A stretch of 12,293 bases of DNA from Deferribacterales bacterium (GTDB lineage Bacteria > Chrysiogenota > Deferribacteres > Deferribacterales > JAISNW01). Below, piece after piece: positions 5,861 to 12,293 of the stretch (position 1 is the first letter of the stretch; each line of letters begins with the position of its first letter). The stretch lies in the NCBI GenBank assembly GCA_025997275.1, contig BNUJ01000045.1, positions 1-12,293 of the forward strand. Reading direction: 5' to 3'. The notes below the pieces were generated by a model. The model saw nothing but the letters and a program-made list of their open reading frames with translations, ran no database searches and was not told where the DNA came from. The translations under genes and the position numbers were made by a program.

Positions 5861-6985
5861 CTAATGAAAAAGGTTTTTGTATCCTCTGAAAGTTCCGTTT
5901 ATAATTGCCTCTCGTGCACCGCGCACGAGCGACAGATAGTAAGTGATATTGTGGATGCTGTTCAGTCTGAACGCCAGCATTTCACCACTCTTAAATAGGT
6001 GGCGCAGATACCCGCGCGTAAAGTTGCGGCAAGTGTAGCAGTTGCATCCTTTATCTATAGGCTCACCGCTCATTTTATGCTCTTCTAGTTTAATATCCAG
6101 CGCACCCGTTGACGTAAACAGTCTGCCGTGTCGGGCATTGCGTGTAGGCATTACGCAGTCAAACATATCCACCCCAAGCTCTATAGCTGTTATAATATCG
6201 GTAGGTGTGCCAACCCCCATTAAATAGTGTGCCTTGTCGGTTGGGATATGCCCCATAACCCTGTCCACCACCTCATACATAACTTCGTTCGGCTCGCCTA
6301 CGCTTAAACCGCCTATGGCATAGCCGTCAAAACCAATCTCCGCTAGCTCGCCCGCACTCCTCTGCCGCAAGTCGTGCTCAACACCCCCCTGAACTATACC
6401 AAATAATAATTGCTTACTATTTACCTGTTCTTTGTATTGCTTGCAACGCAGTGCCCATCTGGTTGTGAGTGCTAATGATTTTTCTACATATTCGTATTCG
6501 CTCGGGTTAGACACACACTCATCAAGACACATCATAACGGATGACCCTAGTTTTGTCTGTATTTCTATTGATTTCTCCGGAGATAAAAATAGACTTGCCC
6601 CGTCTAGGTGCGAGCGGAATGTTACTCCTTCCTCTGTAATCTTGCGATTTTCAGCTAGACTGAATACTTGAAAGCCACCGCTATCCGTCAATGTTGGTTT
6701 ATTCCACGCCGCAAAGCGCGATAATCCACCGAAATGCGCTACTACGTCCTCGCCCGGTCGTATGTGTAAATGGTATGTATTGCCCAGCACAATCTGTGCG
6801 CCCGCTTCGTCTAAATCTGCAGGCGATAATGTTTTAACTGCACCCAACGTGCCTACGGGCATAAAGACGGGCGTTTGAACATCGCCGTCCTTAGTGTGCA
6901 AGACACCCGCCCGCGCTCTGCTATCATTTGCCCGTGCAACTATCTCAAAGCTCAACACAAACACCCAATCATCAGTCACCCCCAT
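5861..6985 (-). CDS. tgt: Queuine/preQ1 tRNA-guanine transglycosylase
   Basis: Exchanges guanine-34 of Asp, Asn, His and Tyr tRNAs for the queuosine precursor preQ1. About 374 residues, the family norm. Seen: ETPVFMPVGT-like VQTPVFMPVGTLGAVKTL, NTYHLHIRPG, LTDSGGFQVFSL with the general-base Asp, GIVQGG, YAIGGLSVGEP, VDMFDCVMPTRNARHG with the nucleophilic Asp, and the zinc site CNCYTC plus His in NSIHN. The start is uncertain. The frame is open to 7147, but homology begins near LSFEIVARAND; codons above about 7018 lie in a hairpin repeat and in the upstream gene. ATG 6985 is chosen, with GTG 6964 or 6958 as alternatives. It is probably co-transcribed with the CHAP-like gene 61 bases upstream. 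No other queuosine gene is in the window. Confidence 0.95.
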   Translation of the reverse strand: MGVTDDWVFVLSFEIVARANDSRARAGVLHTKDGDVQTPVFMPVGTLGAVKTLSPADLDEAGAQIVLGNTYHLHIRPGEDVVAHFGGLSRFAAWNKPTLTDSGGFQVFSLAENRKITEEGVTFRSHLDGASLFLSPEKSIEIQTKLGSSVMMCLDECVSNPSEYEYVEKSLALTTRWALRCKQYKEQVNSKQLLFGIVQGGVEHDLRQRSAGELAEIGFDGYAIGGLSVGEPNEVMYEVVDRVMGHIPTDKAHYLMGVGTPTDIITAIELGVDMFDCVMPTRNARHGRLFTSTGALDIKLEEHKMSGEPIDKGCNCYTCRNFTRGYLRHLFKSGEMLAFRLNSIHNITYYLSLVRGAREAIINGTFRGYKNLFH

Positions 6986-7017
6986 CTGTCTTTCGCAACC
7001 AACCACACTACATACTA

Positions 7018-7042
7018 TTTCCTCTCCCGTAGGGGGAAGAAA
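7018..7042. repeat. Hairpin repeat between the CHAP-like gene and tgt
   Basis: Eleven-base arms (7018-7028, 7032-7042) with one mismatch and one wobble close a three-base GTA loop. The core CTCTCCCGTAGGGGGA resembles hairpin 1 of the element at 4690-4748, CTCTCCCTTGACGGGGGA. It occupies most of the gap between the two genes, which argues that tgt begins downstream of it. Confidence 0.5.
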
Positions 7043-7046
7043 CATC

Positions 7047-7556
7047 TCACTTAGTTTTTCGCATCCACCCCAGAATGCGCGAGTTGGTAATATAGCAGCC
7101 CGTCTTTCTCTCACGCAAAGCTTCCTGCTCTCTGAAAAATATAGCACCCTGCCTGATAATAGTAGTAGACTGAGTAGTCTCCTGTATTACAACGCCCGCC
7201 TCGCCTTGTTTGCCCTTTAACACGACTATGTCGTCTGCCTGCGGGCAACCACTGGGGCTAGGGTTGGTGAACTGATAGAGCTGCATATTATCGTTAAATG
7301 AGCCGTCTGGCAGGTCTATGTCAAACCAGCTGAGAATGTTATCAGAGTGATTGGCAGGTAGCGGATGCCCTAAGTGTTTGCTATAGTAGCGGCGGACGAA
7401 TTCTCCTGATGTGTAGTTTGTGCCAGCACCACCCGCATAAATGGAGATGCCATTAAGTGAGTCAACTATATCGCCAGTTCTCGGCTGTACATGAAAATAC
7501 GCTATCATTAACAAACCACAGAGCACAGCGGGCATAATAAGACGCTTATGTTTCAT
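7047..7556 (-). CDS. Membrane-anchored CHAP-fold protein, catalytic residues apparently lost
   Basis: 169 residues. A hydrophobic N-terminal helix (about 5-22) without a convincing lipobox or cleavage site suggests an anchored extracytoplasmic protein. The rest follows a CHAP amidase/endopeptidase layout: NGISIYAGG, YTSGEFVRRYYSKHLGHPLP, LPDGSFNDNMQLYQF, PQADDIVVL, then GEAGVVIQ. In active relatives the second block reads YxCVEFVKRYY and the last reads GHVAIV. Here the Cys position is S50 and the His position is E119, so peptidoglycan cleavage is not expected. It may instead bind cell wall or regulate. The family call is from pattern memory and should be tested. No Shine-Dalgarno precedes the ATG at 7556; see the leaderless promoter. 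Confidence 0.6.
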   Translation of the reverse strand: MKHKRLIMPAVLCGLLMIAYFHVQPRTGDIVDSLNGISIYAGGAGTNYTSGEFVRRYYSKHLGHPLPANHSDNILSWFDIDLPDGSFNDNMQLYQFTNPSPSGCPQADDIVVLKGKQGEAGVVIQETTQSTTIIRQGAIFFREQEALRERKTGCYITNSRILGWMRKTK

Positions 7557-7563
7557 AGCTTTT

Positions 7564-7592
7564 ACTATACGCTAGCTAGGCTATTTCTGCAA
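7564..7592 (-). promoter_or_regulatory. Promoter giving a leaderless transcript of the CHAP-like gene
   Basis: On the minus strand TTGCAG (7592-7587), a 17-base spacer and TATAGT (7569-7564) form a good promoter whose -10 box ends only seven bases before the ATG. Transcription would start at or next to the A of the start codon, consistent with the missing ribosome-binding site. Confidence 0.6.
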
Positions 7593-7596
7593 GAGT

Positions 7597-7618
7597 AATT
7601 GCGACTAGAATCGCATTT
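7597..7618. terminator. Candidate hairpin after the acyltransferase gene
   Basis: AATTGCGA and TCGCATTT pair over eight positions with one mismatch around a six-base loop, 42 bases past the acyltransferase stop and just upstream of the next promoter. The weak stem has no T-run, so its function is unproven. Confidence 0.3.
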
Positions 7619-7659
7619 CAATATTCAAGGCTCATATTTTGTTCATTTTTGGCTAAAAT

Positions 7660-9480
7660 TTATGGCTGAAAGATTGGTTCATATAAATTTCTTACCTTGA
7701 ATGTTCCTTTGATTGACATATGATGTTCATCAACATACATAACAGTATCTTCCAGCACACCATAGCAATATCTGCTATCGCATAGCATTGCAGCTGGGTC
7801 TATAAGACGGGCATTAAAGCTACGGAGCAGCGGGATAATATAGCTCCATTGAGCGTTGTATTCAGCCAACGTTTGCCTTGTCTCAAGCCGTCTATAGACA
7901 TGGTCGGGGATATTGAAGGCAAACACTGGCACAGGCAACTGTAGCCATACACGCACATTTGGGTTACGCTCTTTTACTGCGTTTATAGTATTTTCAAGCC
8001 CATATTTAAGTGCGTCTAAATCTTTTAGCCCATTGTCTGCAACAAGGTCGTCCATATCCCAGCGGATAACGATAACTAGGTCGGTTATATTATCTCCACT
8101 TATGACCTCTTTTAGGCGAGTTTGATATTGCTTGTGCTTGCCGAAACCCGTCCTGTGTGTGCCAAATAGTGGCGAGCCATGTGCAGCTAGCGTGCAACGT
8201 CTATTGTTTTCACCGCATAGTGTTTCAAATATGGTATATACAGCTTCAGTATGGCTATTTCCCATAATGAGTATGCTTGATGTAGCATTAGAATTACCTA
8301 ATGTGTAGAATTCTCCCCATTTTAATTCTGGAAAGTCCTTTATTTGTGCCTGATAGTTGTCATAGCGCACATCGCGCGGAGTATATTTCTCTATAGCTAC
8401 CGACCCTGCCATAAACACTATAATAACAGACATCGCTGCCACAAACAGCTTGCTCCTGCTGGCTAGCAGATGTTTCTTCCTAATGGGCTGTTCAACGAGC
8501 CTATATGAGTTGGCGGATAATAGATATGTGGCTAAAACAAGCGTGATAACACCCCTAATATCTAGGTGTGCACCGAACTGATATTTATAGAACGTGATTA
8601 GCACCCAGTGCCATAGATACATTGCGTAGGATAGTCTGCCGATGTGAACAAACGGCTTCCACGCTAACACCCTGCCCACTATGCTGCCATCCCCTGCTAA
8701 TATGCACAATGCCGCACCCGCTACGGGGATAAGCGCAAGAGCACCGGGAAAATGACTTTTGTTGACGTATCCCAATGAGACAACGCTAACACAGATTAGC
8801 AATAAACCAGCTATGCCACAGATGTAAGGCGGTGTGACGTTGGCTCTAGCTCTATAAACTGCTAATATTGAGCCTGTCAGTAGCTCCCACGCTCTAAATG
8901 GTAGCATATAGAACACTAACGGCTGTTCTCTAAATACAAAATGGATATTCAACGCAAAAGATATGAGCCACAGAAAAACTAAACCTTTAAGTGCATGTTT
9001 GCCTGCATATTTAACCAGCAAGAACAATACTATCGGAAATACTATATAAAACTGTTCTTCTACCCCTAGCGACCACGTGTGTAGCAGTGCTTTGGTAGCA
9101 TCGGGCAGGGCGAAATAGTCAGTATCTTGCCAGAAAAATATGTTGGACGAGAATAGGAACATATACCTTAAAGACACAAGGTAGTTTAGCAAATACGCTG
9201 GAGAAAACAAGCAAACCGCAAGCACAGTAGCCACAAGTGCCATAAAAGCTAGCGGCGGAATTATACGTCTAATGCGTCTCTCGTAAAATTTTAGGAAACT
9301 AAAGCCCTCGCCAGTCGTCTCCCTGTATATAATACTAGTGATTAGAAAGCCCGATATAACGTAGAATATATCCACGCCCGCATAGCCACCGCCAAATAAC
9401 TTGGTAAAGTCTAGGTGAAAGAGTATTATAGGGATAACAGCAAATGCCCTTAACCCGTCTATGTCAGCACGATAGTTCAT
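7660..9480 (-). CDS. OafA/YrhL-type membrane acyltransferase with C-terminal SGNH domain
   Basis: 606 residues, usual for the two-domain class that O-acetylates surface sugars such as O-antigen, peptidoglycan or exopolysaccharide. The N-terminal acyltransferase-3 domain (about 1-340, roughly ten membrane helices) shows the opening YRADIDGLRAFAV (R4, D8, R11), the catalytic-type H22 in ILFHLDF, GGYAGVDIFYVISGFLI, the RRIRRIIPP arm, and LGVEEQFYIVFP. The periplasmic SGNH domain (about 390-606) has block I as MGNSHTEAVY with Ser 409 (most relatives read GDSH, so Asp is replaced by Asn), and a terminal D584-x2-H587 in VDEHHMSIKG. The triad is otherwise complete. ATG 9480 lies one base after the ATPase stop, so translation is probably coupled. 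The sugar acceptor cannot be told. Confidence 0.95.
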   Translation of the reverse strand: MNYRADIDGLRAFAVIPIILFHLDFTKLFGGGYAGVDIFYVISGFLITSIIYRETTGEGFSFLKFYERRIRRIIPPLAFMALVATVLAVCLFSPAYLLNYLVSLRYMFLFSSNIFFWQDTDYFALPDATKALLHTWSLGVEEQFYIVFPIVLFLLVKYAGKHALKGLVFLWLISFALNIHFVFREQPLVFYMLPFRAWELLTGSILAVYRARANVTPPYICGIAGLLLICVSVVSLGYVNKSHFPGALALIPVAGAALCILAGDGSIVGRVLAWKPFVHIGRLSYAMYLWHWVLITFYKYQFGAHLDIRGVITLVLATYLLSANSYRLVEQPIRKKHLLASRSKLFVAAMSVIIVFMAGSVAIEKYTPRDVRYDNYQAQIKDFPELKWGEFYTLGNSNATSSILIMGNSHTEAVYTIFETLCGENNRRCTLAAHGSPLFGTHRTGFGKHKQYQTRLKEVISGDNITDLVIVIRWDMDDLVADNGLKDLDALKYGLENTINAVKERNPNVRVWLQLPVPVFAFNIPDHVYRRLETRQTLAEYNAQWSYIIPLLRSFNARLIDPAAMLCDSRYCYGVLEDTVMYVDEHHMSIKGTFKVRNLYEPIFQP

Positions 9481-9481
9481 A

Positions 9482-10696
9482 TCAAATATCCCATATAGAA
9501 ATAGCGTTTGCCCTAGCTGTAAGCGGACGAGCTTTGTCAGTCAGGCATATTAGCGCACCATAATCCACATTATCGGTATAATTTGCCAGTTTCTCAAACC
9601 CTGCAATATCATTTTTGTTTGGGTTAGAGGTCTTTTTAATTTCTATCGGGTAGAGCTTGCCATTCTGCTCAATCAACAAGTCTATCTCCACCTGCCCATT
9701 GTCGCGATAATAGTATAGTGCAGGGAAAAGCCCGTTATGGTGGTATGATTTGATAATCTCTGATATGACAAAGGTTTCAAATATAGCCCCGCTCATAGCA
9801 CCAGTTTCAAGTGCTTCGGATGTATTCCACGATGTCAGGTAGGCTACAAGCCCAGTGTCCATAAAGTATAGCTTGGGTCTTTTAATATACCGCTTAGAAA
9901 CATTCTTAAAGTATGGCTTTAACATATACACTATGCCCGATGATTCTAATATTGACAGCCATGCTTTAGCCGTGTTTGGAGCAATACCTACATCCCTTGC
10001 AATTTCGGCAATATTTAATTCCTGTGCCGTTCGTGCTGCAACAACACTTAGAAATTTGACAAAATCTTGCTCATTGTTAATATTGGCGATGTGGCGCACA
10101 TCTCTTTCAATATACGTTTTGATATATGACGAGTAGAAATTTGTCCACTGGTCATCATCCTTGTCAACTATTTCAGGATATGCCCCTTTCCAGATAATTT
10201 TATACGTATCGGGCAAACTACGTCTTTTTAGAATGCTGGGTTGCTCAAATGCTGGCAAAAATGGTTTCTGTTGCTCCCCAAGCCCATCACGTTCATATAC
10301 AGAAAAACCCAACATATTGATGATAACAACACGTCCAGCAAGGCTTTCCGATACTCCTTTCATCAGCTCAAACTGCTGAGAGCCAGTCAGCCAAACTAAC
10401 CCATAAATATCGGCACTATCGGCTAGCATTTTGATATATGGGAAAAGCTCTGGTGCGTATTGGATTTCGTCTATCATAACGGGCGGTTTATAGGTCTGTA
10501 GGAAAAAATCTGACTCGTTCTTAGCCAGTGTAAGGTCTCTAGGGTTATCTAAGGTGGCATAAACACGCTCATTACTAGCGATGTGGTGCAGAAATGTTGT
10601 CTTGCCAACTTGGCGCATACCAGTAAGCAGGACAATCTTAAAATTGTCCGAAGCCTTTAGCACTACACGTTGAAGCGTCCTCTCCCGATACAACAT
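9482..10696 (-). CDS. AAA-family ATPase with DUF4143 C-terminal domain
   Basis: 404 residues. Walker A GMRQVGKTT (26-34), Walker B VMIDEIQYAPEL with D76/E77, sensor WLTGSQQFELM, then the DUF4143 part with a winged-helix-like segment (ELNIAEIARDVGIAPNTAKAWLSILESSG). It ends in VEIDLLIEQNGKLYPIEIKKTS, whose D...E-x-K pattern matches the nuclease-fold tail seen in this family. The family is abundant in bacteria and archaea, often in mobile or defence regions, with no settled function. ATG 10696 is chosen over 10732 because AAGGTG (10708-10703) sits six bases upstream and the upper start would fall inside an inverted repeat. First gene of a probable operon with the acyltransferase. Confidence 0.92.
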   Translation of the reverse strand: MLYRERTLQRVVLKASDNFKIVLLTGMRQVGKTTFLHHIASNERVYATLDNPRDLTLAKNESDFFLQTYKPPVMIDEIQYAPELFPYIKMLADSADIYGLVWLTGSQQFELMKGVSESLAGRVVIINMLGFSVYERDGLGEQQKPFLPAFEQPSILKRRSLPDTYKIIWKGAYPEIVDKDDDQWTNFYSSYIKTYIERDVRHIANINNEQDFVKFLSVVAARTAQELNIAEIARDVGIAPNTAKAWLSILESSGIVYMLKPYFKNVSKRYIKRPKLYFMDTGLVAYLTSWNTSEALETGAMSGAIFETFVISEIIKSYHHNGLFPALYYYRDNGQVEIDLLIEQNGKLYPIEIKKTSNPNKNDIAGFEKLANYTDNVDYGALICLTDKARPLTARANAISIWDI

Positions 10697-10720
10697 ACAC
10701 GGCACCTTAACACATTTTTT

Positions 10721-10749
10721 ACCGAAATGCAACCGTATTGCATTTCGGT
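10721..10749. promoter_or_regulatory. Perfect 12-bp inverted repeat in the ATPase leader
   Basis: ACCGAAATGCAA and TTGCATTTCGGT are exact reverse complements separated by CCGTA. On the minus strand the repeat ends 24 bases before the ATPase start and is followed by six A's, so it is not an intrinsic terminator for that gene. An operator or a leader hairpin are both possible. On the plus strand it precedes the promoter at 10771. Confidence 0.7.
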
Positions 10750-10770
10750 CGGACTGATATTAAAAAAGTC

Positions 10771-10800
10771 TTGACTTATCAATTAGTTGACTATTATAAT
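10771..10800 (+). promoter_or_regulatory. Divergent sigma70-type promoter
   Basis: TTGACT (10771-10776), an 18-base spacer and a perfect TATAAT (10795-10800). A second TTGACTA at 10787 forms a direct repeat with the -35 box. It is followed by AGGA and an ATG at 10829. Confidence 0.6.
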
Positions 10801-10828
10801 ATTGCACATTAGATTAGTCAGGATTAGA

Positions 10829-10870
10829 ATGAGCAAAAGCGACTATGCAATCCCGCTAGCATTTGTTTAG
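10829..10870 (+). CDS. 13-codon ORF, probably the truncated start of a membrane or secreted protein
   Basis: Reads MSKSDYAIPLAFV then TAG. It has a promoter, an AGGA Shine-Dalgarno five bases upstream and the charged-then-hydrophobic pattern of a signal or membrane start, which argues that a gene once began here. A one-step frameshift near 10862 would continue a hydrophobic stretch (CLAIALYSLCCCFIFA) to a stop at 10913. It is therefore a tiny peptide, a frameshifted single-span protein, or a gene cut off by rearrangement. Nothing else is seen in the gap to 10900. Confidence 0.35.
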   Translation: MSKSDYAIPLAFV

Positions 10871-10900
10871 CAATAGCATTATATAGCCTATGTTGCTGTT

Positions 10901-12191
<1,291 letters not shown>

Positions 12192-12293
12192 ACATGCGCC
12201 CCACCACGAAGCGTTCCACCGACGATCTCCTACCACACACCACGCTACACTTCAGGCCCCATCAGACATGCCGAGCAAAACTGAGTGTAATAG
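12192..12293. other. Contig-end sequence of doubtful origin
   Basis: About 100 bases rich in C and A with no recognisable gene, lying beyond the poly-C tract and unrelated in composition to the rest. Probably low-quality or chimeric read sequence; no feature is called in it. Confidence 0.6.

Noticed and set aside
6986..7147. N-terminal extension of Tgt up to an ATG at 7147 or 7045
   Set aside because: It overlaps the upstream gene and a hairpin repeat, and Tgt homology starts only near 6955; the family has no such extension.
10697..10732. Twelve extra N-terminal residues on the DUF4143 ATPase
   Set aside because: The upper ATG lies inside the inverted repeat without a ribosome site, while 10696 has AAGGTG at six bases.

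Overview
The window looks like one whole metagenomic contig from a bacterium using the standard code (TGA is a stop in several genes). It opens inside clpB and ends in a homopolymer-C run that looks like a sequencing or assembly artefact. Base composition is moderate to low in GC. Several promoters match the sigma70 consensus, and Shine-Dalgarno sites are present at many but not all genes. No taxon can be assigned safely: the only core genes are clpB and tgt, and no rRNA, tRNA or CRISPR array was seen.

Left part (1-5860), a toxin/defence cluster behind clpB. The clpB 3' portion (+) is followed by a UPF0175/DUF3368 (PIN-like) toxin-antitoxin pair (+) with its own consensus promoter. Next come a complete DarT/DarG DNA ADP-ribosylation system (-) with a near-perfect promoter, a small membrane-anchored HNH nuclease (-), and a HepT-type HEPN toxin (+). 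The MNT antitoxin gene of that HepT survives only as its first few and last ~20 codons. The clpB stop-codon region recurs twice downstream: a near-identical copy at 4635-4685, fused to a stray 83-bp piece of darG, and a diverged but frame-conserving copy at 5166-5219. The cassettes therefore sit between successive copies of the clpB tail, as expected if modules accumulated at the clpB 3' end by site-specific or homologous recombination. No integrase is present. G/C-rich hairpins follow the two closest clpB tails, and the second folds into a predicted three-way junction.

Right part (5861-10732), minus strand. In transcription order: a DUF4143-type AAA ATPase (start 10696), an OafA-like membrane acyltransferase with a C-terminal SGNH domain (one base after the ATPase stop), a membrane-anchored CHAP-fold protein that appears to have lost its catalytic Cys and His and has a leaderless-type promoter, and tRNA-guanine transglycosylase (tgt). 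A perfect 12-bp inverted repeat lies in the ATPase leader. A divergent plus-strand promoter drives only a 13-codon ORF that looks like a truncated gene start.

End (10901-12293): the C-terminal part of a polytopic membrane protein of unknown function (-). It is cut off by about 64 C's and ~100 bases of non-coding, probably spurious sequence.

No wholly new system is evident. The strongest leads are the clpB-tail-bracketed cassette array, the HepT toxin without its antitoxin, the inactive CHAP homologue and the structured repeat.
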